From Leptospira sp. 96542 (GTDB lineage Bacteria > Spirochaetota > Leptospiria > Leptospirales > Leptospiraceae), in assembly GCA_029310945.1 (NCBI GenBank), contig JARJFC010000037.1:1-41232 (forward strand): a stretch of DNA of 41,232 nt, written 5' to 3'. A program made the position numbers and the translations under genes. The notes beneath the pieces are model-generated. The model did not search any database, was not told the DNA's origin, and saw only the letters and a program-made list of their open reading frames with translations. Shown in pieces: positions 30,714 through 38,891 of this stretch; the stretch's first letter is position 1, and every line of letters begins with the position of its first letter.

Positions 30714-31619
30714 ATGAAAATGCAAACATTAGTTAAAAATTATATATGGTTATTTGCTCTTTTGATTGGTTTTGCCAATTGTGCTACGATGTCTCAGAAC
30801 GTAAACACGAGATTAGACGTTTATGCACCCGAAGGAAGTAGCATCTATCTCAATGATGAAAAAATTGGCGAGTCATATGCCTTAAAAAAGGTTGGTTATC
30901 CTGACATTAAAAATCCCAAAAAAATGGATGTAAGAGTTGAGTTAAATGGTCACAGGCCTGAATCCATCACGCTTGCGTCTTCCGCCAATCCAATGATATA
31001 CGGAAATTTTATTTTTTTGTTATTTGCCCCTGTGGGTTTTGCGGTAGATTATTTTTCTGGCGCCTTTAATAAGTATGATCCACTTGATTTTAAACCTGCG
31101 ATGAAACCCGATGCAAGTTTCAAAGAAAATAAGAGCTCACAAGCTTATATTCAATTCGCAAAGGAAAGGGAAACTGATGCAGAGAAAGAATCTATGGTTA
31201 CTTTTGGTAATCTCGACCCATCGGAATTTAAATTATATGCTGTAGATGCAAGTGGTAATCCCATTATACCAACAGGTTTTTTTAGTTCTGCTCTCATTGG
31301 TGGTCAAGTCAGAGTGAAACCTTTAAAACCGGGAAAGTATTGGGTGAGTGGGAAATACCAATTTAGCAAAGGAAGAACAATATACACTGCACGTGTTGCT
31401 GGGGAACAAGTGATTACCATTCCTGCTGGTGGAATGGCGGCCGTTTGTGGTATGATGAATGAAAAAACAAAAACCACAGCCTTTCGGGTCATCCATGTTC
31501 CGGAAAAGAATTTGAACGAGTTCACAGGGATTGTTCCTGTATTAAACCATGCGGGTGAATTTGGTTCCAAATGTGGTGGTTTGTACACAGTCAATGAAGC
31601 GAGCGAACACCAAAATTAG
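30714..31619 (+). CDS. Hypothetical lipoprotein with PEGA-like domain
   Basis: A 301-residue probable outer-membrane lipoprotein. The signal ends in LIGFANC (Cys about 23). Residues 30-85 (TRLDVYAPEGSSIYLNDEKI...VELNGHRPESITL) have the pattern of a PEGA domain, which typically sits on surface proteins. A hydrophobic stretch (IYGNFIFLLFAPVGFAVDYF) follows, as in other lipoproteins with this layout. The C-terminal half is a beta domain without recognised motifs. The 238-base region upstream is AT-rich with no gene; it contains a half-copy of the palindrome seen before the ceramidase, probably by chance. A strong terminator follows. Confidence 0.65.
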   Translation: MKMQTLVKNYIWLFALLIGFANCATMSQNVNTRLDVYAPEGSSIYLNDEKIGESYALKKVGYPDIKNPKKMDVRVELNGHRPESITLASSANPMIYGNFIFLLFAPVGFAVDYFSGAFNKYDPLDFKPAMKPDASFKENKSSQAYIQFAKERETDAEKESMVTFGNLDPSEFKLYAVDASGNPIIPTGFFSSALIGGQVRVKPLKPGKYWVSGKYQFSKGRTIYTARVAGEQVITIPAGGMAAVCGMMNEKTKTTAFRVIHVPEKNLNEFTGIVPVLNHAGEFGSKCGGLYTVNEASEHQN

Positions 31620-31637
31620 TTCGAAAGGTTAAGTATG

Positions 31638-31676
31638 ATTTCCCATACAGTTCATTTGTGTATGGGAAATATCCTT
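31638..31676 (+). terminator. Terminator after the PEGA lipoprotein gene
   Basis: ATTTCCCATACA (31638-31649) and TGTATGGGAAAT (31659-31670) form a perfect 12-base-pair stem with a nine-base loop, followed by a moderately T-rich tail. It starts 19 bases after the stop codon and separates this gene from the four-gene partner-switching operon. Confidence 0.75.
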
Positions 31677-31712
31677 TTGCCCACAAAATTTTTTTAGTTA
31701 AAAACCAACCGA

Positions 31713-32717
31713 GTGAGCCTCGGCTCATTGGATTTGTCTTTACGCGATCTTAGGGATACCGACAAATTGAAATTGGCTTCAGTTTCTTTGACGATGGCAT
31801 ACAAACGACCTTTCATTTCACCCGACCTTGCATTAGAAATCGTAAAAAACATTCGTTTGCTTGCTTTGTCAGGTAAAAAGAATTTCAAAACCTACCTTTA
31901 TGATCCGTTGGTTTTTGCGGGGTGGGAGAGAGACAAAGCACACTTAGCCACATCCACCGCCAAACTTATGGACAAAATCCATCAAGATGTCGAAGACCCT
32001 GCCTACAAACACACCATTTCACAACAATGCAAACGTCTCATATCACAAAGTTTGGTGGAAGGTATGTCCGCACTTGGGGATTCTTGTATATTTTTTTTGG
32101 AGCGTATGCAGGAAATTCCAGAACTTGCTTCTTCAAACGAAGCGACTGATTTTGTATCTGCCATTGAAAAACCTTTGCGTGATTTTGCGAAACTCACCAG
32201 TGAATCGAATGAGAAAAAATTTGAAGATTCAATTTCAAATTTAACGCCAGAGGATGTAAAGTCTGCTTTTAATCCCATTCGTTTGGATGGAACAAGAAAA
32301 AAAGTTTATATAGAAACAGAATTGCACACTCTCTATAACCAGGTGCTTGTCGCAACAAAATCCAACAATTTGGTAAAATGCAAAAAACTATTATCTCGAT
32401 ATATTATTACTTATAATGAGTATGAAAGTTATAATAAATCAGAAGTCGAAAATCTATTGAAGGCTTTAGACAAACGAGAAGTTGGGTTTAGGCAAAACTT
32501 ATGGGATTCACTAGCCATCGAAATTTATTATTCTGTAACTCGTGGTATCATGGAAGGGAACGCTAAAAAAGCAATCCAGGGTATTCGAAAGTATGCATAT
32601 ATTTTTGAGGGAGATCCTAATGTTAAATTTTATTACGAAATTGACGCACTAGAACGAAAGTTATATGGTATTATCCAAACAAAGGATTTAATGAAGGATC
32701 TAAAAAAGGGAATGTAG
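31713..32717 (+). CDS. Hypothetical protein heading the partner-switching operon
   Basis: A 334-residue cytoplasmic, largely helical protein of no known family. GTG 31713 is the only plausible long start, since an in-frame TAG lies at 31695-31697; weaker TTG codons and ATG 31794 follow. No signal, membrane or catalytic motif is visible. Helical patterns in the second half (IYIETELHTLYNQVLVATKS and onward) look repeat-like. It ends two bases before the STAS protein start, so it is co-transcribed with the partner-switching genes. It may be a regulator or client of that module. Confidence 0.55.
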   Translation: MSLGSLDLSLRDLRDTDKLKLASVSLTMAYKRPFISPDLALEIVKNIRLLALSGKKNFKTYLYDPLVFAGWERDKAHLATSTAKLMDKIHQDVEDPAYKHTISQQCKRLISQSLVEGMSALGDSCIFFLERMQEIPELASSNEATDFVSAIEKPLRDFAKLTSESNEKKFEDSISNLTPEDVKSAFNPIRLDGTRKKVYIETELHTLYNQVLVATKSNNLVKCKKLLSRYIITYNEYESYNKSEVENLLKALDKREVGFRQNLWDSLAIEIYYSVTRGIMEGNAKKAIQGIRKYAYIFEGDPNVKFYYEIDALERKLYGIIQTKDLMKDLKKGM

Positions 32718-32719
32718 TT

Positions 32720-33061
32720 ATGGCAAATATTGCAATTATAGAAAAAAAAGAGGCAGATAAAGTGATTTTGCATGTAACAGGAGAAATCGATGCAAAAACA
32801 GCTCCAGAACTGAAGGTAAAATTGGAATTGTCTATAGGCAATGGAGCAACAAAAATCATTTTGGATTTTTCTGAGCTTACTTATATTTCATCTGCTGGCA
32901 TTGGAGTGTTGAATTCCATACAAAAGTATCTAAAAGAAAAATCGGGAGAAATTGTACTTTCTGGGCTAACAAAAGAAGTAAAAGATACAATGGATCTAAT
33001 GTTTTTTACAAAAAAAGTAAAAGTGTTTCCAGATTTAGAAGGTGCCGTCGCCGGATTTTAG
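32720..33061 (+). CDS. STAS-domain anti-anti-sigma factor (RsbV/SpoIIAA-like)
   Basis: A 113-residue single STAS domain. VILHVTGEIDAKTAPEL and IILDFSELTYISSAGIGVL are the two hallmark strands; Ser58 in ISSAG corresponds to the serine phosphorylated by the anti-sigma kinase in SpoIIAA. Unphosphorylated protein binds the kinase and frees its target; the phosphatase encoded two genes later would reset it. AAGGGAATGTAG precedes the ATG. Its end overlaps the kinase start by 20 bases. Confidence 0.9.
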   Translation: MANIAIIEKKEADKVILHVTGEIDAKTAPELKVKLELSIGNGATKIILDFSELTYISSAGIGVLNSIQKYLKEKSGEIVLSGLTKEVKDTMDLMFFTKKVKVFPDLEGAVAGF

Positions 33062-33503
33062 GTTAAATCGTTTGGAGCCAAACAAAGTAAAGGTTCTTGA
33101 AGTTCCAAATACTTTGGACAGTTTGTCCGAATTAAGAAAGGAAACTAGGAACTTTTTGAACGAAATTTGCCCAGATGAAATCAAAACAAAACTTGTTTTT
33201 TGTTTGGATGAAATCATCACTAATGTGATCGAACATGGGTTTACAAAAAATTCCCCCGTATCTTTAATCCAAGTGGAACTGGTGGATACAAATGAAGAGT
33301 GGAAATTTGTAGTGAAAGACGAAGGCATTCCATTTGACCCAACAAAAGTTAAATCGGAAACATGGAAACAATTGTATGAATCTGGTTCGGACGGCGGGTT
33401 TGGCATACGTTCCGTAAAAAAAATAATGAAAATTGAATACAAGCGACTCGTCCCAGAGTCGAAAAATGAGTTAACGCTTGTTTATCCAAAGGAATCGTTT
33501 TGA
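33042..33503 (+). CDS. Anti-sigma factor serine kinase (RsbW/SpoIIAB-like)
   Basis: A 153-residue GHKL/HATPase_c protein. The N box is FCLDEIITNVIEHGF, the G1 box DEGIPFDP, and GSDGGFGIRSVKKIM the glycine-rich lid, as in anti-sigma kinases. It would phosphorylate the STAS partner on serine and bind a sigma factor or other target. The start is taken as the GTG at 33042, overlapping the STAS gene; a TTG about 27 bases later is possible. The stop overlaps the phosphatase start in the sequence TTGA, with AAGGA just upstream, so the three products are translationally coupled. Confidence 0.85.
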   Translation: MPSPDFRLNRLEPNKVKVLEVPNTLDSLSELRKETRNFLNEICPDEIKTKLVFCLDEIITNVIEHGFTKNSPVSLIQVELVDTNEEWKFVVKDEGIPFDPTKVKSETWKQLYESGSDGGFGIRSVKKIMKIEYKRLVPESKNELTLVYPKESF

Positions 33504-36478
33504 ATCAGAAAAAAATCCTCAGAATCATAGTCCCTGGCATTCGGACAAAATTAAGCTTTTTTACAGCAATTCTTGTGATTTCCATTCTAAGCATCACTTC
33601 GTCTTTGCATTACGACCAACAAAAAAAAGCACTCGAAGACAAATTGGAATCAGAATTAAAAACTCCGCTAGAATACATAAACTCCGTTGTTTTAGATTTA
33701 GAGAATTTGAACCGTAGCCTTGTGATGATCGAGGAATTTAAGGTAAGAGTCAAAGAAAAACAAAAGGAATTGAAACAATTTAAACGAACGATTGTTAGTA
33801 AGGAAACAGGTTTTTTGGGCACACTCAAAGATTTTGGTAAATCCATTGGTTTGAATGTGAGACGAGGCAATGTGTATAGATCGGTTGATACCTATTTTTC
33901 TAGGTATTTGTCCGAAAAAGAAATTGATGATTTTGAAACTAAGGTTAGGACAGAACTACGGAAAGAAACAGGTGCACCAATTGACCCCAAAACCTATGAA
34001 TATTTAAGAGGTCTTGCGGAAAAAACAGCTCTGGGTCGAATTACCGCCGAACGAGCCAAAATACGGTTGAGTGAAATTGATGCTGAGCTAAAATCCATTG
34101 AGGATGAGCTTGCTGCAAATGACATTGACACAAAAAAGAAAAATGCGTTCACCAATGAAAAATTAAAACTAAACAAAGAACAAAAGTTAAACCAAAGGTT
34201 TATAGCCGAAGGAGAAAAAAAGTTTTTATATTATGAAACACTCCTTACTAAAGCTTTACAAAACTTTTTTCGTGGATCTTACAAAGATCATATTACATCG
34301 ATCGGTCTTGCGCCCGATAAAATAAGAATATTTGCATACGATAAATTGGGAAAAGAAACTTTGGATACTGGTTTGTTATTTCCAGAATCTTCGGGGACAG
34401 GTAAAAAACTTTTAAACCAAGCTGAATTTATTAAAAGTAAAAAGTCTTTATTTGTTGATAAGGACAATTTGCATTACTTGCGTGATGAGTATAATCCTAT
34501 AAATTACGAAGTGGGCGGCCGCCAATATGAAGTTGTATTTCGTCCCGTATTCCGTAATCCAAACACGGCAGGACGAGCTAAACAAATTATCGATTTATTA
34601 AATAGAGAAGAAACTAGTTTTGATTTGTTTTTTGAAGAAGACCAAAAAATCTCAGAAGAACTTGCAGGAGTTGTTAACAAATTAAAAACGAGGGTCACTG
34701 AACTTAAGAAAGAAGGTAAAGTAAAACCCGGAGCTGATCCCACATACCGATCTTTGGCCAATGAATATGCAAAGATCATAAAAAAAAGAGAATCTAAATT
34801 TTTAGAACTTCTACCAAATAAGGACAGTTTTGAACGCCGCAAAAATTATTGGAATGAAGAACATACAAATTTAGTAAACCAAAAGAAACAGATCGCAAAT
34901 GAAATTAAGGATTGGGAATTAAAATTAAAATCCCCACCAAAAGAAGGTGAAAAGGTTTTTACCCTCGAAGAAATCCAAGAAAAAATTCGAAATTTGGAAT
35001 TTGTTTTAGAAGAAAATAACGATTTAATCCAAAGGCATCTACAGAGTAAAAATGATTGGTCAAATTTTAGCGAAGCGAAGTTAAACGATGCAATATTAGA
35101 AATTCGCAGCGCCGCCTTGGAAGATTTTGCTTTTGTGCCTTTTAAAACTGGCTCATCTGCTCTTTTTCGTTATTACAAAGATAACTCCGAACGGGAAAAT
35201 CAAAATTATAAATCCAAACAATTTAGAGAGTGGATCCTGGCTGGAAACTCAGAGACTGACTTACCGAAATTAAAAGGTAAAATTTCATTTTCGGACACTG
35301 GTATTTTGGTTCGCAGTCGGACTGAAGTTGAAGAGATGATGTGGGCTTTGGATCTGAGCCCTATTGTTAGTTCAAAGGAAAAAAAATCTGGCCTTGTGTA
35401 TGATTTATTGCAGAAAGATTTGTTAGGTTTTAATATTATCATTCTTGATCGCACGGAAGGTTATCGGCAGATAAAAAAAAATAGAGAAGAACAGATACGT
35501 TATGCGAGTATCATTGCAGTGGTTGGAATTCTTTTGGCCTATGTTCTTGCTTGGCTTTTTGTTCGTAAAATCAAAATCATCAGTAAAAAAACAGAAGAAA
35601 TAGAAAAAGGAAATTTGAATGTAAGTTTTCCAAAAGCTGGTTACGACGAAATTGGAATTTTGAGTGAATCACTCAACGACATGGTTCATGGTTTGAAAGA
35701 ACGAGAAGAAATGAAAGGTGAACTTGTTGCTGCAGAAGAAATCCAAAAACGATTGTTGCCGAACAAATTGCCCACAAGTTTAGAAGATAAAATTGAACTT
35801 GCGGCCTTCTACAAAGCCATGGCGGGTGTTGGTGGCGATTATTATGATTTTATCGAATTGAATGACGGTAAGCTTGTTTTTTGTATTGGGGATGTTTCCA
35901 ACCACGGAGTGGGCCCCGCTATCGTAATGGCATTGTTTCGCGCACAAATTCGTTCTATATTCAGAAGGGGAGAACGAAACTTAAAAAAAATTCTCTTAGA
36001 AGCGAATGCGAGTTTGTATGAGGATACCCCAGATCATATTTTTGTTACTTTCTTTTTAGGAGTATTTGATCCAGAAAAATCAACTGTTGAATACATTTCT
36101 GCAGGCCACGTTAAACCTATGTTTTACGATGCATCATCCAATAAAATCCATGAATTACCGGCAGGGGGTTTACCTTTGGGGATGGATGAAAATTCTTTTT
36201 TTGAAACCACAATTGAACGAAAGGCGATTGTGATGGATGTCGGAGATATCTTTTTTCAATACACAGATGGATTGGATGAAGCTCGTAGTTTGGATGGAAG
36301 TTTTTTTGGTAAACCAAAAATTGCCAAACAATTACTCATGAGTGGCAAAGAAAATGCAAACGAAGTGATTGCAAAAATGGTTGGGGAGCTTGAAATCCAT
36401 ACAAAACAAAAACTATCACAACCAGGGATGTCAACCTTATCGGATGACATCGCCATGATTGCGATTCGGAAAAAATGA
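33500..36478 (+). CDS. Transmembrane SpoIIE/PP2C phosphatase receptor (RsbU-like)
   Basis: A 992-residue receptor phosphatase, starting at TTG 33500 within TTGA, with AAGGA upstream. One membrane helix at about 18-37 and another at about 668-686 bracket a very long extracytoplasmic region (40-665) dominated by coiled coil (KKALEDKLESELKTPLEYIN, IKDWELKLKSPPKEGEKVF), with no recognised ligand pocket. A HAMP domain follows (about 690-745), then the PP2C/SpoIIE domain (about 755-990). Metal-binding motifs are AGVGGDYYDF, CIGDVSNHGVGPA, YTDGLDEA and SDDIAM. It would dephosphorylate the STAS protein in response to an external signal, releasing the anti-sigma target. Confidence 0.9.
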   Translation: MNQKKILRIIVPGIRTKLSFFTAILVISILSITSSLHYDQQKKALEDKLESELKTPLEYINSVVLDLENLNRSLVMIEEFKVRVKEKQKELKQFKRTIVSKETGFLGTLKDFGKSIGLNVRRGNVYRSVDTYFSRYLSEKEIDDFETKVRTELRKETGAPIDPKTYEYLRGLAEKTALGRITAERAKIRLSEIDAELKSIEDELAANDIDTKKKNAFTNEKLKLNKEQKLNQRFIAEGEKKFLYYETLLTKALQNFFRGSYKDHITSIGLAPDKIRIFAYDKLGKETLDTGLLFPESSGTGKKLLNQAEFIKSKKSLFVDKDNLHYLRDEYNPINYEVGGRQYEVVFRPVFRNPNTAGRAKQIIDLLNREETSFDLFFEEDQKISEELAGVVNKLKTRVTELKKEGKVKPGADPTYRSLANEYAKIIKKRESKFLELLPNKDSFERRKNYWNEEHTNLVNQKKQIANEIKDWELKLKSPPKEGEKVFTLEEIQEKIRNLEFVLEENNDLIQRHLQSKNDWSNFSEAKLNDAILEIRSAALEDFAFVPFKTGSSALFRYYKDNSERENQNYKSKQFREWILAGNSETDLPKLKGKISFSDTGILVRSRTEVEEMMWALDLSPIVSSKEKKSGLVYDLLQKDLLGFNIIILDRTEGYRQIKKNREEQIRYASIIAVVGILLAYVLAWLFVRKIKIISKKTEEIEKGNLNVSFPKAGYDEIGILSESLNDMVHGLKEREEMKGELVAAEEIQKRLLPNKLPTSLEDKIELAAFYKAMAGVGGDYYDFIELNDGKLVFCIGDVSNHGVGPAIVMALFRAQIRSIFRRGERNLKKILLEANASLYEDTPDHIFVTFFLGVFDPEKSTVEYISAGHVKPMFYDASSNKIHELPAGGLPLGMDENSFFETTIERKAIVMDVGDIFFQYTDGLDEARSLDGSFFGKPKIAKQLLMSGKENANEVIAKMVGELEIHTKQKLSQPGMSTLSDDIAMIAIRKK

Positions 36479-36480
36479 AA

Positions 36481-38589
36481 CTATTGTTCTGTTGGATAAC
36501 CAGAAGTGGTCATTTTTCCTGTTAGATAAATGGGGCTTTTTTGCTCTATCCGTATTCTGCTAGTCAGTTTGGATTGTAAGTCCAGAAGATTTTGGTTGTT
36601 ATACGAAGCACCAGATCCATCCACAAGCAGTGCGTAGTGGTAACTTTGGTTAACATCTTCATCCGCATCCAAATCATCCCAAAGAATGATTAAATTTCCT
36701 GATCCTAAATCTCTGTCACGATCAGGAATGAGTATGGCTTCATTCGCATCTTGTGTTGGGTTTTGGTTCAAAGTTTTATTGTACAATTTGTTTTCTGTGA
36801 TTAGAATGAGATGTGCAGGATCAAAATGTGGAGGGATGTAAATTTCTGATGGGGCATTGGAATTTCTACCTTTCCAAATCAAAATGAGAAATTTTTTATC
36901 TCCAAAATACTTTTGTTCGGAAACTCCTGGTTTGATGGCTGCCCAAGTGAACACTTTGTTCCATGTGTCAGCGGCAACAGCGTTGTAGTGGGTACTCATT
37001 ACCCGCCCTTGCGATTTTCGAAAATAAGACCTATGGATAACTCGTTCATTCACATTGAAACTGGTTCCATAATTTCCAACTACGGAAAAATCTTCCTCAT
37101 TCCATGCATCTTTGGTCTTGATGAGTTTGGATGGATTTCCATTCATATATTCATTATGATTGTTATAATAATAATCCCAATGCCATTCTGTACCAGAAAC
37201 AATCGGATTATAAAAATCGACAAACCTTGATTTTGTGGTTTGTGTTCCATCTGAAACTTCCATTGCTTGGTACACTGCATTGATCATCCTTGGTGTGTCT
37301 TTTGCACCTGTTCCCTTTAACCACATACCAAATTCACTTAAGAAAACAGGAGTGTTTAGAAATCTTCCTTCCTTTCTGATTTCGTCTAAGTATTTAAAAT
37401 AAGTTGCATTGTCGATTCCAGTTAAGTCCACCCCCATACGAGCTGCATCATAAAAATGTGAATTGAACACAAAACCAGAACCAGGTGGTGATTGTAAATG
37501 CCCACCTCCTGTTGCGGGAGCAGCAAAACCTATATTTGTATTCCAAAATACGAGTGGTTCGGCAAACACCCATTTGTTTGTCCATCCAGTTTGGTTTAAG
37601 ATGGTTCTAATTTTTTGGTACATCGGCCAGAGTTTTTGGTTGTCCCATTGTGCAGGTGTCAATCCTTCCATCCCACCATCCACAGGTTCATTGAAAGGAT
37701 CGAGCCCCAAAACATAAGAAAATTCTGCATCCGTCAATTGGCTTCGTATGTATGCAGTGGTTTTTTCAATTTGCCATAAAAATTCTGTTTGCATATTCCT
37801 CGTTCCAACACTTGTAGAAAGAGGTGCATTGTTCCAAAAATTACGAAAGCCCTTGCGAACAGCTTCGTTTGTTAGGTTGTTTTGGCTCCAACTGGCACAA
37901 ATGAATCCACAGTATTCCTTGGGGTACGATCCTCCCTGTGTGACCCAAAGGGGAGCACCATTGCCAGTATGCCATGAGTCTTTATTGAATAGATGTCTTG
38001 AAAATAAATCTTGGTGGTAATCAACTAATATATACATTCGTTTGGCGATTGCTTTTTTCATTTGTGCGATGACAGCATCTAAATACGAATAGTCGATTGT
38101 ATCCACGGCTGGATGGATACCTTCCCAACCAACCGTAAAACGAACTGTATTGGAACCTGTTGTTTTCGCCAAACGTTGGAATGCGATTTCTGCATCACTA
38201 TCATTTCGGAAGGGTTTGAATCCATGTTCCGCTAATTTTACCGTTCCTGATACATTGAATCCCCGGAAATTCACCTCGCGACCCAATCCATCAATGAAAA
38301 TTTTATCCGTCAAACCTTGGTATGTTTTTTGGGAAACAAAGATCTCTCTATCACTCGTAGTTTCAGCGTAGGAAAGAGTGTGCAGCCCGCCCGCTTCCAA
38401 GATTTGGGGGTTTTGGTTTAAGACAGAAAGTTCTGTTTGGTTGGAGGGTTTTCCTTCCCCCAGGAGGAGGGATGTTAGGAAAGATTGGTCTGGTTTTTGG
38501 GAGATTTGGGCACAATTTGCCAACCCCAAGTAACTTAAGAGCAAACAAAATACCAGGCTTTGCAACCTGGAGCGATTGTGGTGGTTCAT
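36481..38589 (-). CDS. Endoglycoceramidase-like glycoside hydrolase family 5 lipoprotein
   Basis: A 702-residue secreted lipoprotein (LGLANC, Cys26), predicted to cut glycosphingolipids between sugar and ceramide. The GH5 barrel begins at about residue 95. VDYHQDLFSRHL and GNGAPLWVTQGG are the endoglycoceramidase pattern. Glu301 in LGLDPFNEP is the acid/base and Glu419 in VFLSEFGMW the nucleophile. FRGFNVSGTVKLAEHG near 108-123 matches the family's N-terminal motif. A C-terminal beta domain follows (about 560-702). ATG 38589 has ACGAGGAA upstream. It is divergent from a neutral ceramidase, whose substrate would be this enzyme's product. Substrate class is inferred from the family; other GH5 glycolipid specificities are possible. 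Confidence 0.82.
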   Translation of the reverse strand: MNHHNRSRLQSLVFCLLLSYLGLANCAQISQKPDQSFLTSLLLGEGKPSNQTELSVLNQNPQILEAGGLHTLSYAETTSDREIFVSQKTYQGLTDKIFIDGLGREVNFRGFNVSGTVKLAEHGFKPFRNDSDAEIAFQRLAKTTGSNTVRFTVGWEGIHPAVDTIDYSYLDAVIAQMKKAIAKRMYILVDYHQDLFSRHLFNKDSWHTGNGAPLWVTQGGSYPKEYCGFICASWSQNNLTNEAVRKGFRNFWNNAPLSTSVGTRNMQTEFLWQIEKTTAYIRSQLTDAEFSYVLGLDPFNEPVDGGMEGLTPAQWDNQKLWPMYQKIRTILNQTGWTNKWVFAEPLVFWNTNIGFAAPATGGGHLQSPPGSGFVFNSHFYDAARMGVDLTGIDNATYFKYLDEIRKEGRFLNTPVFLSEFGMWLKGTGAKDTPRMINAVYQAMEVSDGTQTTKSRFVDFYNPIVSGTEWHWDYYYNNHNEYMNGNPSKLIKTKDAWNEEDFSVVGNYGTSFNVNERVIHRSYFRKSQGRVMSTHYNAVAADTWNKVFTWAAIKPGVSEQKYFGDKKFLILIWKGRNSNAPSEIYIPPHFDPAHLILITENKLYNKTLNQNPTQDANEAILIPDRDRDLGSGNLIILWDDLDADEDVNQSYHYALLVDGSGASYNNQNLLDLQSKLTSRIRIEQKSPIYLTGKMTTSGYPTEQ

Positions 38590-38666
38590 AGATTTCCTCG
38601 TTCAGATCGGTTTCTTTTGGTCACACCGGAAGGCGAATCCAGGTGCCTGCGAGAGTGAAATCATAT

Positions 38667-38688
38667 TAACCGACAAGTGTCGATTAAA
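38667..38688. promoter_or_regulatory. Palindrome A (putative operator)
   Basis: The core CGACAAGTGTCG (38671-38682) is flanked by TTAAC on the left and ATTAA on the right, giving a nearly symmetric 22-base site. It lies about 80 bases upstream of the endoglycoceramidase start, in a 302-base divergent control region without genes. A second copy is 86 bases away (centre to centre, about eight helical turns). The layout is typical of a dimeric repressor or activator. No motif I know matches it. Confidence 0.6.
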
Positions 38689-38754
38689 AAAAGCAGCGTA
38701 CTAGGTGAATCTCCAAAATTTGTAGTGAAAATCCTGAACAATGGTCAGATAAAA

Positions 38755-38770
38755 CCCGACAATTGTCGAT
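38755..38770. promoter_or_regulatory. Palindrome B (putative operator)
   Basis: CGACAATTGTCG (38757-38768) is a perfect 12-base palindrome, differing from palindrome A's core only at one of the two central positions, and it is also followed by ATTA. It lies about 125 bases upstream of the ceramidase start. The two copies suggest that one regulator controls both divergent genes. The incomplete TetR-like gene downstream of the ceramidase is a candidate regulator. Confidence 0.6.
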
Positions 38771-38891
38771 TATTTTTCTTGCCTTATTTTTAACATCGTT
38801 TAGACTCATCTCCGAATTTGGCTGTATCACCCGAATCGGGGGATGGATGCGAAACAAGTTTCCTATGAAATTGATGATCCGGAGAAACAAT

